From positions 8,363,001 through 8,427,000 of the forward strand of contig NC_062251.1 in assembly GCF_905475465.1 (NCBI RefSeq): 64,000 bases of DNA. Reading direction: 5' to 3'. This document shows, one piece after another, positions 24,401-34,400 of the stretch (position 1 is the stretch's first letter; every line of letters begins with the position of its first letter). Below the pieces are notes generated by a model. That model worked only from the letters and a program-made list of their open reading frames with translations. It ran no database searches and was not told the origin of the DNA. The DNA comes from Pieris napi. Taxonomy: Eukaryota > Arthropoda > Insecta > Lepidoptera > Pieridae. A program made the translations under genes and the position numbers.

Positions 24401-27400
24401 AACTAAAAAATGAAAAATAATTCCTAATTTAGGCTGAAAATGCTAATGAACAAAAAATACTGGTTTTATAAAAGCGTGTTTTATAGTTTTTTTAAACTAT
24501 ATTTATTTTCCACTTTTTAGTCCTAGCAGCAATACGTGTTGTCTCAATTTAATCGTATTGCTTTGTGGACTTTTACGAGATAAACCTATGAAATTATTAT
24601 ATTGTCGCTGATTCTTTATAAGTGTACAAAGTTTGAATTAAATCTGTCCGTTTAAAGTGGGTCAAAATCGAGTCCGAAGGAGTCGGTTACATACATACAT
24701 ACATACATACAGGTGAAGCTAATATAAAGCGTGTAAAAATGGCAATTATCCGCAGACGCCACAGTAACGCAGCCATTTGCAAGTACGGGACCTCGACCCA
24801 GGAGTGTTCCTGTCTCTTCAGCAAGGTCTTCCGGCTGCCGTGCAGACATATTCTCATGCTCACGACTGAACTCAAGGTATTTAAAAAAAAAACGTACTTT
24901 TTTGCCTACGAACACGCTCCACCATCACGTGTATGTCTAGGCACCACGGGCCATTATATATAATTAATAAGTTAGTGGTTAAACTCCTCCGAAACGGCTC
25001 GACCGATTCTCATGAAATTTTGTGTGCGTATTGGGTATGTCTTAGAATCGGACAACATCTATTTTTCATCCCCCTAAATGTTAAGGGGACTACCCCTAAA
25101 TATTTTTGTTTTATTTTTAGATATATTTTCTGTTTTTATTAACCCCTAACTTTCACCCCATTTTCCCATAAATCAACGTCAAACCGAAGTCACGATTTTT
25201 TTTTTAATTGACCGGGGTTCGAACCTATGACTTTTGGTGGATTATTTTTTAATAAATATTATTTGTTGCAGGTGAAAACCCATATACCGTTCGAACCGCG
25301 TTGGACGGTTCAACATTGTCTGTTCGGATGCGATAGTGCCAACAACACACCAACTACCACGGGTGAGATTTTTATTAAAATAATATAAATCAGTGGCGCT
25401 ACAACCTCTTTAGGTCTTGGCCTCAGATTTCTGAATCTGTTCCATGATCATTTTTAAATCAAATAGGCAAGTAGGTGATCAACCTTCAGTGCCTGACAAA
25501 CGCCGTCGACTTTTTGGGTCTAAGACATGTCGGTTTCCTCACAATGTTTTCCTTCACCGTTCGAGCAAATGTTAAATGCGCACATAGAAAGTCCATTGGT
25601 GAACAGCTGGGGATCGAACCTACGACCTCAGGGATGAGAGTCGTACTCTGAACTAGGCCAACACTGCTCTGAGCTGCACTGGTCTTTATAAAAAGGCACA
25701 AGTATTTTTATAAAGATCTTTTAAATACAGTGCTTTTTAGAAGTAGTCAGAGCAAATTTGGTACAAAATTTACTTTGATCTTGTTCTCGGATTTAGACGT
25801 TAAAAACACAGTGATTCGAACTCACGTCCTCTTTACGTCCACGACTGTAATTTAGACGTATTTAATATTTATACTTAAAATTATAATATCAAAAATGGAA
25901 AACAGTACATTTTTTTTATAATTTTATCAATTTTTTTAGTGTTTTCTTGTTTAAATAATTTTTTTTAATTTAATATAAATTAATAATTATTATTTCTTTC
26001 TTATTTTTATTGTGTATATGTTGTACATTGAAAATTGTGTATATCATGCATTAATGTTTTTAAAAAAAAAATTTACAGCGAGTGGGACATATATGGAACA
26101 AGTGGTTGTTGAGAGTGATTCAACGCGGACGACTCAGCATCAACAAATACATCCCGTAAGAAGCTAGTCTTTTTTTACCTTAAAGTATATTTAAAATATA
26201 CCTTAAATAGCTATTTAAAATAAAGACCCTGTTTCTCTTTAAGCCTCATTGTCCCGTTACGATAGTTGTCCAGTTACGATCATTGTCCCGTTACGCTCAT
26301 TATACGCTTGCGCCCCATATATCTTTTCCACTTATTGGCCTATGCGTTTCACTAATTCAGAGCGTATTGCCCACGCATTTGGCACCTCATTGCTTACCTC
26401 CCATAGCTATGATTAGATGATCTGATTTAATTAAGTAAAGTTTTCTATTCCCAGTATTGAAAGTATTTGTCAAAATGGTTTTAAAAGTCAAATTTTAATA
26501 ATTTCAGGTCAGACAACAACAATATGTGCTAGCCACGCCCGGGCAAGCTGCCACGCCAGTCTCACAGGTGAATAATAAATAATAATAAAAGTTTAGACTA
26601 GTCATATTTAGTAAGTTGGGAATCGGCTACTATCTATCTTTCAAAACCTAAGTGATAAAGGGTGTGCAAAAATTTTTTTTTTGTTTTTATTTTTTTATGA
26701 TACATCATACAAAAATACATACAACCCCTAATTTTCACCCCTCTACGATCAACCCCTATTTTGTATTATAGTAGATAGTTATTTGTATTGAAGAAGAAGA
26801 AGCAATTCAAATATTCTTTTTTGACGTTCATTAGTGTACATTGTGTTACCTAAATGAATAAATGATTTTGATTTGATTTGAATGTATATAATGGTATCAA
26901 TCGCTTATACGAGTACTGGGAATAAATAAGACGCAACTATGTTTCTCTGTGAATACAAAAGATTTATTTACAAACGAAATATCTATTAATTTACATTTAT
27001 TAAAAAATATATATTTACAAATTATTTACTCACCTGTGAATACAAAAGAAACAACATTTAAAGCCTATATTCTAGGTTTTATAAAATAAAATAATATAAA
27101 GAGTAAATTAAAACATCTGACATCTATTATGTCAAGTGACAAATTAAACATCGTCGATCAGACGGCAAAGAAGAAAAATAAAATATAAAAAGAGTTTGTT
27201 TAGGAAAATATTGGAACGAAGTTCCTTATCGCGCGTTGTGAAAGGGGGCTAGACGGAAAAAATTCTTACGAAAAGTTGTCACGACATTTTTTTGCTATTT
27301 GCTATTGTAATACACCGGTTCTCGTCCGATCACCGAAGTTAAGCAACGTCGGGCGAGGACAGTACTTGGATGGGTGACCGCCTGGGAACACCTCGTGATG

Positions 27401-27698
27401 TTGGCTTTTTTTTTCGTCGAAAGATTGGTGTCGAGAAAATCTATCATACTGTTATGATACCAATTAACATAAATTAATCGAAAGGAATTTCGATCCATCC
27501 GGGTGACCCTTGACACCTCTAAAGTTTTTTATATATTATGTTTTCCTTACATGTATATTAACAAAAGATATATCATTACAGGTGATATTCTGCGGTAGTG
27601 GGGTGAACAACGTGGGTGGAGGATCAGCTCCGGTGATCACGACTGTCCTCCCGGCAGGGGGCGCTGTACTCACGCCGCACCACGCTATACACCAATGA
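12429..27698 (+). CDS. ZSWIM1/3-like protein: domesticated MULE-type transposase with SWIM zinc finger
   Basis: Sixteen exons: 12429-12669, 13041-13222, 13624-13739, 14510-14625, 15425-15541, 17010-17129, 18054-18169, 19309-19491, 20844-20963, 23212-23349, 23696-23808, 24756-24876, 25272-25362, 26079-26155, 26508-26567, 27582-27698. All phases join with GT-AG borders into 675 codons plus TGA. Residues 1-35 are Lys-rich (MDKKNKKKTVIKRK, NLS-like). Residues about 219-400 resemble the RNase H-like domain of MULE/FAR1-type proteins, with VVCDPTK at D330. The SWIM motif is C538-S-C540...C550-R-H552 (CxC-x9-CxH) in exon 12. The C-terminus is Gln-rich, then Gly/Ala/Val-rich. A single, intact, intron-rich gene with no TIRs suggests a host gene, probably a nuclear DNA- or protein-binding factor. 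Complete DDE catalysis is not evident. Confidence 0.88.
14775..15110 (+). mobile_element. Non-autonomous Helitron in intron 4
   Basis: TCTAATATATAAAATTCTCG follows an A, and the end GCCCGGTCAGCTAG precedes a T. At 336 bp it is the cleanest uninterrupted copy of this family in the window. Confidence 0.8.
15550..16124. repeat. 46-bp tandem repeat array, ATTC-rich
   Basis: About a dozen units, each containing ATTCTTGTTTCGTTCATCAT then TCATTCACTCACTAATTCAT, lie in intron 5. Units differ by one or two bases, so the array is young. After a MITE insertion, simpler CATTCACTCACTAATT repeats go on to about 16760. Confidence 0.9.
16128..16525. mobile_element. Harbinger-type MITE inserted in the ATTC array
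   Basis: Inverted ends AGGTGATATCAGACGGT at 16128 and ACCGTCTGATATCACCT at 16525 are flanked by a TTA duplication (16125-16127, 16526-16528). An extra end copy (GGTGATATCAGACGGTCACT) lies inside near 16258, so one copy may have inserted in or fused with another. Confidence 0.85.
17166..17395. mobile_element. Poly-C Harbinger-type MITE, right end missing
   Basis: It begins GGGAGCGTTCAAGTATTACG after TTA, has a C-run of about 14, and shares TTTAATCCCCG and GCATCGTAACGTTTTA with the copies at 881-1103 and 18193-18440. The second inverted end is replaced by the tandem array that follows. Confidence 0.7.
17396..17880. repeat. Degenerate GACCT-type tandem repeat (~16-20 bp unit)
   Basis: More than 20 irregular copies of a unit like ACCTGTAAGACCTAAATA lie in intron 6. 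The last 100 bp are the most regular. The array begins exactly where the MITE breaks off. Confidence 0.85.
18193..18440. mobile_element. Poly-C Harbinger-type MITE, diverged right end
   Basis: It starts GGGAGCGTTCAAGTATTACG about 23 bp after the donor of exon 7 and includes a C-run of 11. It ends with the remnant TTTGTTACGTAATAC. Its sequence is close to the exon edge but outside it. Confidence 0.7.
18677..18942. mobile_element. TIR element in intron 7
   Basis: ATGCTATTTTAAAATTAGTA near 18679 is the inverse of TACTAATTTTAAAATAGCAT near 18940. The interior has CG-rich palindromic pieces (GTCCGGCGCACGCGCCG). No coding capacity. Confidence 0.6.
19660..20300. repeat. 36-bp minisatellite with a 180-bp higher-order repeat, open on both strands
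   Basis: Eighteen near-identical 36-bp units (GGAAATAGCTTAGATCTAGA then CATAGACATAGTCTTT) lie in intron 8. Three unit variants repeat in a five-unit order, giving a 180-bp super-repeat. Because 36 is a multiple of three, both strands stay open: FGNSLGLDIDIV on plus and SRPKLFPKTMSM on minus. No splice or start context supports translation. Confidence 0.9.
20450..20697 (-). mobile_element. SINE family A, full copy
   Basis: It is the reverse complement of the 7262 copy from the A-rich tail (TCAATTCACACCAATTGACC) to the head (ACTAGACAAATGAGTCGTC). Confidence 0.9.
21036..21889. mobile_element. Tc1/mariner-superfamily (pogo-like) remnant, TA-flanked
   Basis: CAGTCAAACCTTATTAGCGA at 21036 and the inverse CCAGGTTTGTCTG ending 21889 are flanked by TA. 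Repeats of AGCGAGAAAC and TCTATAAGCG occur inside both ends. A reverse Helitron (21323-21712) and AT-rich filler interrupt it; no transposase was recognised. Confidence 0.6.
21323..21712 (-). mobile_element. Non-autonomous Helitron nested in the mariner-type remnant
   Basis: On the minus strand it starts TCTATATATATATATA after A and ends CTAG before T. The plus-strand left edge ACTAGCCGTTTCGCGCCCGC is typical of lepidopteran Helitron 3' ends. Confidence 0.65.
21925..22110 (-). mobile_element. Retroelement 3' segment (family Q)
   Basis: TTTCCTCGCTGTATTGCGAT and GAGTCCCACGGCCCAAGAG also occur at 51285-51410 (same direction) and, inverted, at 53796-54035 and 35560-35735. A diverged relative is at 49350-49560. 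The class is not determined. Confidence 0.5.
22812..23110 (-). mobile_element. Penelope-like element fragment
   Basis: TAACGGATTGAAGTTATGTA and CGACGTTTCGCGTGCTTTAC match the terminal repeats of the element at 38069-38690, and the following CCGGAGTTGATATCGACT part matches its interior in reverse. It lies about 100 bp before exon 10. Confidence 0.6.
23127..23206. repeat. 25-bp direct repeat, three copies, next to the exon 10 acceptor
   Basis: Three copies of TTATACAATAATTCATATTG plus GTATA run up to the polypyrimidine/AG of the acceptor at 23210-23211, so the repeat contributes to the splice-site context. Confidence 0.85.
24348..24511. mobile_element. Foldback MITE in intron 11
   Basis: Two arms of about 43 bp (AAATATAGTTTAAAAAAACT... 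and its inverse ending at 24510) flank an 80-bp AT-rich spacer. Confidence 0.7.
24968..25190 (+). mobile_element. Helitron fragment in intron 12
   Basis: GTGGTTAAACTCCTCCGAAA, GAAATTTTGTGTGCG and TTTTTCATCCCCCTAAATG match the copy at 14775-15110. Both ends are lost. Confidence 0.65.
25392..25674 (-). mobile_element. SINE family B, full copy in intron 13
   Basis: In reverse it has the head GAGCAGTGTTGGCCTAG, a B-box matching GGTTCGATCCCCAG, the GTGAAGGAAAACATTGTGAG core and a GATCACCTACTTGCCTATT end. Confidence 0.85.
26610..26870 (+). mobile_element. Helitron fragment followed by a non-LTR 3' tail
   Basis: CCCCTAATTTTCACCCCTCT and TACGATCAACCCCTATTTT belong to the Helitron family. The next part, TTTTGACGTTCATTAGTGTA with GAATAAATGATTTTGATTTG, is a retroposon 3' end that recurs at 30750-30840 and 58215-58400. 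Confidence 0.55.
27212..27493 (+). mobile_element. 5S-carrying TIR element, copy 2
   Basis: It is collinear with 14-291 and nearly identical, including TTGGAACGAAGTTCCTTAT at the start and CGAAAGGAATTTCG at the end. The right terminus is damaged (GATCC in place of GTTCC). It adds a short CGCGCG-type segment after the left terminus. It lies in the last intron of the ZSWIM-like gene, about 90 bp before exon 16. Confidence 0.65.
27309..27405 (+). pseudogene. 5S rRNA pseudogene, copy 2
   Basis: It lacks the same 5' ~21 nt as copy 1 and has one clear difference (GAGGACAGTACTT against GAGGTCAGTACTT). Both internal promoter boxes and the T-run terminator are kept. Confidence 0.85.
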
Positions 27699-28061
27699 TG
27701 ACGTCACTAAATTACGTCGGATGACTTCAAAAAAGACTTGATGACGTCACAATGTTGGGTGACGTCACAATGTTGGGTGACGTCACAACGGCAAAGGACC
27801 TCAGTGTCGTATGCCAAGAGCCTTACTCAGTAGTGTGTTACATTATTGAGTGACGTCATTTTGCTAAATGACGTAATACGTCAAACAAGTACCCATAGTT
27901 ATGAATTTAGTTGATATTGCGTATGTTTAAATGTTGGTTGGACTGTCGATTACGTCAAACATTGTAATTGTACGAAAACGCTAAAGTAACTTTACGTCAT
28001 AAAATTTCTTGACGTACAAGTACGTTGGCGTTTACGTATACAAACAGGTACGGTGACGTCA
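27699..28061. promoter_or_regulatory. Cluster of six TGACGTCA (CRE/ATF-type) palindromes
   Basis: Perfect TGACGTCA occurs at 27699, 27742, 27760, 27778, 27851 and 28054, beginning next to the ZSWIM-like stop codon. Three sit on an 18-bp repeat (TGACGTCACAATGTTGGG), and half-sites (ACGTCA, TGACGTA) lie between. CREB/ATF-family bZIP proteins bind this motif. In the 3' UTR it could be an enhancer, a downstream promoter or a by-product of a repeat. Confidence 0.6.
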
Positions 28062-29244
28062 TATTGGGAATAATTGTCGTACCCATTGTATATAAATGTT
28101 TATCTACTTAGATCTGTAATAATTTTTAAATGTATAATATCGTTTTAGTTCAATTGTGTTCTTGATAAATATTTTAATCAGGCTATAGGGTGTAAATATT
28201 AACTAGATTATTATTTATATTATGTATTAGTTGTAAGAAATAGAAAAAGGAAAGGCCGGCAACGCATTTCCAAACTAAAAATCAATTTAAAACTATTCGT
28301 TTCTCATATTCCTGGTGGATAATATTTGGATTTTTGAAATTGAAACTTCAATTAAAATTAAAAAAAAACGACGGGTTGCACTCCGAAAGTGCCGGCAGAA
28401 GTGAAAACTTGAATATTAACGTTGTGCATTTTTGATATTTTGGAATGGCTAGGGAATAATTTTTCACGAATTGCTTTAATTATCAGTATAAAAGTAATAT
28501 CATTTATGTGGTAGAATATAATATTTATTTATTGCGCTATCGTACACAAACATGACATTATATTACATTAAATACGCCGCGCCAGCTGTGTACTCTCCAT
28601 CCGTCTTACGAATTTTCGATCAGGTCACGTGTCCTGACGCGAGTTTAACATTTTTTACCCATTCCAAAAAAAAGTGTACAACGCCGCTAAAGAAGTTTTC
28701 ACTTCAAAATTGGTTTATTAATTAATAAAAAATGAACTTTACTGTTTGATATCTATTCACAGTACAATTAATCAATAAATTAATCAATTAATTAAAAATA
28801 TTTTCTTGCGTTGTATTTATTCATCTTCCTATCGTGACGCCCGTCGGGTCTGACCTACTGCATCAATGAAATGGTCTGGATTTTAGATTATTGCTTTAAA
28901 GCACGAAAAGTTGTAATTTTGTTATAAAATAGATAAATGTAATAATAAAATGTGTTTAAAATAACAGATGTTTTATTTCAAAGTTTATGTGAAAAAGACC
29001 TCACAAAAAGTGTGACCAAATTTGATATCGCAATCAAACTATACGCCATATTTCTCTACCTATTTAATACTATTTGCTACCTTCAAAGACGCATTTGCTA
29101 CCTCTGCATTAAAGAACATAATAAAGAAATAAATTTAATAAATAAATTTAATTTAATTGGGTTCTAAGAATCTTTGAGTGATAGCGTTTTTATACATATT
29201 TACTACCAATTTTAGGCGTTTTCAGACACCTCATGGCTATATTA

Positions 29245-29560
29245 ATAAAAAAGTGTGTGTGTACAAAGTACACATGTCAGAAGTGAAGTTTCACTTCAAA
29301 AAATGGCGCGTAACGGAAAAATGTGACGCGTAACGAAAAAATGTTACACTAAATTTTTTTCCAACCCCGATAAAGAAGTTTCACTTCTATAAATAATAAA
29401 TAATGTGACGGTAAATTTTTTTCCAACGCCGATAAAGAAGTTTGACTTTAAAAAGGAACATGGCGCGTATCCGAAAAACGTGACGCGTAACGAAAAAATG
29501 TTACACAAAATTTTTTTCCAACCCCGATAAAAAAGTTTCACTTCAATATCAAAATCATCT
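29245..29560 (-). repeat. Family G interspersed repeat, inverted
   Basis: GTACAAAGTACACATGTCAG and AGAAGTGAAGTTTCACTTC form the end. The body repeats GGCGCGTAACGGAAAAATG and AACCCCGATAAAGAAGTTTC in reverse. Confidence 0.6.
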
Positions 29561-29876
29561 ATCTTTATCATCCTATAAAAATAGGCTTCTGAGACTTCTT
29601 TTAAAGTTTGTTTGCTTAGGTAGCAAAGTGGTTTCGGGTTTTAGCTAACTATAACTAACACAAATTATGAATATGTTGACATTTTCCACCTTACCAATAA
29701 TGTGAGGAAATATTTAGAGATGCGGGAAGACTGAATTAATTTAGCAGTAGTAACAATTTAGTTTTTTCTTGCCTTCTTCTCTGCCTTGTGAAACGGACTG
29801 TGGAAGACCTCCAACCATCAAGATGATGCTTATTTATTTATTTATTTTTTTTATTTTTTTTTATTTTAATTTTTTT

Positions 29877-30120
29877 AAAGACAATTCACACCAATTGACC
29901 GAGTCCCATGCTAAGCTGGTGAAGCTTTTGTTATGGGTACTAGGCAACGGATATACATACATATTATAGATAGATAGACATATAAATACATATTTAAACA
30001 CCCAAGACCTAAGCACAACACCAAATGCTCATCACATCGATGTTCGTCTCAGCCGGGGATCGAACCCGGGACCAATGGATTCGCAGTCAGGGGTTCTAAC
30101 CACTAGACCAATGAGTCGTC
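29877..30120 (-). mobile_element. SINE family A, full copy
   Basis: It is the reverse complement of 7262-7515 from the GACAATTCACACCAATTGAC tail to the CACTAGACCAATGAGTCGTC head. Confidence 0.9.
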
Positions 30121-30393
30121 AATATAGTTAATATATTCTTATTTTATGGCTTTGTATATTCTCTTAGTTTTTTTTGTTATTTGATATTTATAGCTATAAC
30201 AATACTTATAAATAAATAATAGGCAAGTAGGAGATCAACGTCCAGACATATTTCGCGATTCGACGATTTGAAGATCAAATGCATACTGGTTTTCTCACGA
30301 TGTTTTTCATATGGACTAGGGTTGGAGCATATAAAATACATACATACACAACAGTTAAACGGAAGTTTATAAATTCAAAAATAGAAATTATTA

Positions 30394-30696
30394 GGGTGCG
30401 TACAGACTATGTAACATATAATATAACATGTGTTTTATAACACGTCCACATTATGTAACGTTGTTATTCAACATTATAACATAAAACAATACTGTACACA
30501 TTAGAATAACAATGCAATATAACAATGTTATATAACCATTTTAAATAACAAAAGAAAAACAAAAAAACGTAGATGCTGGGTTCGTCCTAGCATACATATC
30601 AATAACATGTTTTATAACATTCAGTGTCCACATTATCTGAAACATGTTGTATAGCAATATTGTATAACATGTTATGTTATATAGTCTGTACGCACC
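30394..30696. mobile_element. Harbinger-type MITE with TTA target duplication
   Basis: Ends GGGTGCGTACAGACTAT at 30394 and ATAGTCTGTACGCACC at 30696 are inverted, with TTA on both sides (30391-30393, 30697-30699). The interior is full of TATAACATGTT-type inverted pieces. Confidence 0.8.
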
Positions 30697-31473
30697 TTAA
30701 CAGAGCGAAGCGAAGTCCTTGAGTTACGAACTGGTAGTAAATTATAAATTTATAATTAATTTAACTTCTTTTTTGACGTTCATAAGTGTACTTGTTTACC
30801 AATATGAATAAAGTTATTTTGAGTTTGAGTTTGAAGGAAATAAATAAAGCCATTAGGCCAACACTGCTCTTTAGACAGCATGGTATCAAAACCTAAGCTG
30901 AATAAATAAGATATTTCTTACATAGGCATAAAAAAAAATCGGTTGTCTGTAAAGTCGGTTTACTGACGATAGTTGAACGTGACAACGTCACGAATCGCTC
31001 ACTCAAGTAGGAGAGAGACAGATGTCGAACGCTGAAGAGCGCGGAGTCCGATTGTGCCTCTCTGTCGCTCCGCGCTCTCGCTTGCACTTCAAGCCTTAAA
31101 TGGAACGCCTCAGAGCGAGGTAACGCCGCATGAGTCATGTTTTTTCGTGCGTGCAGCCGGCTCCATCGAATTATAAGACGTTGTCACGTCAATAAAACAA
31201 TTATTTTGTAAAATTTATTTTTAATATTAAATCGGAGACAATTGATTTAAAGCATGCTAAACTAAACTACATTTATTTCACAGCAATGAATAAAAATATA
31301 GTAAGCGTGGCTTGATTTCGTATAAAAACAGTTTAAAGTTGTTTAATAAGTGAATTTTAATTTAAAACGAACTGACAGATGTCAAACATAATTGATTTAT
31401 ATTTGACTGGCATTTTATGAATATATTTAATTGAAATTACTCATATTGATTTATTTAGAGATCTTTCGTCACT

Positions 31474-34400
31474 CTATTTCCTGACGCAGGAGTCGAGATG
31501 TTGGAAGAGCTCATGGTAATTCCGGGCAGCTTCATTCACTGTGCTGCTAGTAGGCTCTGTTAAACCAACTACTGTGTTTTTGAAGAGAAGGTCGTTCACA
31601 CCTGGTCAAAACATTTAAAGTTTTTAGAAGAATCGTAATACTCGAATTATTACTATGTTTATTCGTGGAGTTACGAATGAATAACGAAACCGCTAATTAA
31701 ACTTACAGGGTAAGATTATATTTATATTATTTATTTATATAATTAATTAATAATAGATTATATTATTTATATAATCTGATGTTTGTATATAACACATTAT
31801 ATACAAACAACAGATTATATACAAAATAAACTAATTAAATTGCTTTTTCATTACCCATACTTAACTTCTACACAAAAAATCTACACAAACAAAACTTATG
31901 AATTTAAACCATTATTTCAAAATCAGCTTATTAATCTGCAAAATTCTAAATGACTATATACAGTTTACACACTAACATTACTTAGAAGCGCAGTTCACGA
32001 CGCCCTTACAATCTAATTCTACCTAAGTTTAGTATCAACTACGGTAAAATAACATTGAGCCTTGGGGGAGTGCTGCGGTATAATAGACTTCCACAAAAAT
32101 AAAAAGTGCAAACAGCCTGGAAATATTTAATCTATACTAATATTATAAAGAGGAAAGATTAGATTTTTTGTTTGTTTGAAATGAATAGGCTCCGAAACTA
32201 CTGGACCGATTTCAAAAATTCTTTCACCGTTGACAAGCAAAAAATTAGGGATGCTTACTAAAACTTGAATAATCTAACCTAAGGTGTAAAAAAATAAACT
32301 AAATACTTCCCTTCAATCGCGTGCGCTGCGAAAACTATTAATGATAGAACAAAATGATGAATTACATTTTTTCAGGACACATCACTATCTATAAAAAATG
32401 TTGCGACAGTATGTCTCTATCTTTTATAGTTACGTCACAATAAGCGTCCTTTTATTATTATTTTTTTATTAAAATACCACCGCTAGAAAAGGATCTTTAT
32501 TCGTACCTAGGTATTGATCCTTATCAAAATAAATACCAACGTTTCACATAAGCTACAATTTAATGGCATAACCACCAAAAAAGCATGGTGGATTGGTGTT
32601 TTCCTGCCGTTTCTCTTGAATAGTTTACTACTATGTAATATAACAAAAATCTTAGCCACAGCAACGCTTGGCCGAGTCTACTAGTTTAAATTAAGACTAA
32701 AAGACCATCACTTGAGTGATCCCAGTTCTCTTCGTAAATAAAAGTCCATCCAAGTTCTACTTCGCTAATTCATCCTTGAAGCTCTTCATAAGTTCTCATG
32801 TAAGTGACTATTGTCTGTTATGAGAATGTCTTTAAACCTAGATTACTCGGACCCGTTTTGTTTAATTTGTCCATGAATGACTTTTAGCGGAATCGAAGTA
32901 ATTAATGAGAGTTCTTACCATCGAACGGTGAGTAAATCGGCAAATTGATGAGTTGGGTGTCCGTGAAGTACCCAAAGTGTACGTCAAGAGTGTCCAACAG
33001 AGCGTTCAAGCTATTAAGGAGTGGGTCATTTCTGAAACATTTAGTTTAAATATTCGTAATTATTATTTATAAGGAAAATAACCTTTTAGGTCACCGCATT
33101 ATATTTGTCAGACACTCGCCGTCACTTGAGGGCTTAGACTTGACGTTCTTCTTCAGCGTACGAGCGAGTGTAAAGCGGGCCATAGACGGACCGCATGTTG
33201 CAGTCGGCTACGACTGCTTGGAGCAGTTGTGTTCGACCGCAAAATAATACTGATGCGAGTTCATTTACAAGATGGAATTCGATGAAGAAACACTGCTACT
33301 TGTACTATTATTACGCAAGCGTAGGCGTAGAAGACACCGTAGTGTGTGGGTGCGTCCAATACTACAAGCAAGAGAACAGCATGGAATATTTCATACTTTG
33401 TATCCTGAGTATGAAATATTCCATGCTGTTATTGTGAAAGACAGCTGAGAGAAGACACTAAAATGTTTTTCAACTACTTTAGAATGTCCGTGGTTTCATT
33501 TGATGAATTAGTTAGTATTTTATTTTATTTGAGGGAGTGGCGCGCGGTCGGCAACAACCGCTTGTAGCGGTCCGACGGCTCTAAGCAGTCGACCGCACGG
33601 CGAAACTCGACCGCAGAGCGACTGCTCCGACCGCTCAGAAACCGGTCGTGCGGTCCGTGTATTGCGGATATGAATTTAGTATGGCAACTGCAGATTGCCG
33701 TGCGGCGACCGCTTAGAGCAGTCGGTATCGACTGGAACATGCGGTCCGTCTATGGCCACACTTACATGCGTACCGTCAATTGTTGTACAACCGGCGTTCA
33801 TATCTACGACCTCATGGATGAGAGTTACAAGGTGAAGCACTGTTCTTTTTGTGAATTTATATTTAAGGTCTTATACCTACTATACAAGGCTAGCGTACAA
33901 GTAGGTTTGCAAATGAATATAACAAAAACCAAAGCCATGACAAACTACATAAGATCTACGATAAAAATTGGGAATGACGAGTTAGAATATGTTGAAAAGT
34001 ATATTTACTTGGGCAAACAAATTGGATTCAGTAGCGACAGAAATGATCAAGAAATAGATAGAAGAGTTAAAAGTACGTGGAATAAATATTGGAGTTGCAA
34101 AGAAATATTTAAAAGTGACATGCCTATAGGACTCAAGAGGAGAGTTATGGACTCATGCCTTCTGCCATGTCTGACATATGCATGCCAAACATGGAAATTT
34201 ACAAATAAAACAAAAAATAAAATAAATACATGTCAACGAGGAATGGAAAGGAGCATGCTAAATATTAAAAAGGTACATAAAATAAGACACATTAAAATTA
34301 GACAAGAGACGAAAGCAATTGATGCCCTAAACCACGCAAAAAAATTAAAGTGGAAGTGGGCGGGTCATGTAGCGCGCCTCACAGATCATAGGTGGACGAA

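Larger units (their letters stand above)
28100..31440. other. Intergenic stretch between ZSWIM-like and transferrin genes: repeats
   Basis: It contains an inverted family G repeat (29245-29560), a retroposon tail (29600-29760), SINE A (29877-30120), SINE B scraps (30222-30310, 30850-30880), a TTA-flanked MITE (30394-30696), a non-LTR tail (30750-30840) and an element with GTGACAACGTC ends (about 30955-31200). No coding exon was seen. Confidence 0.5.
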
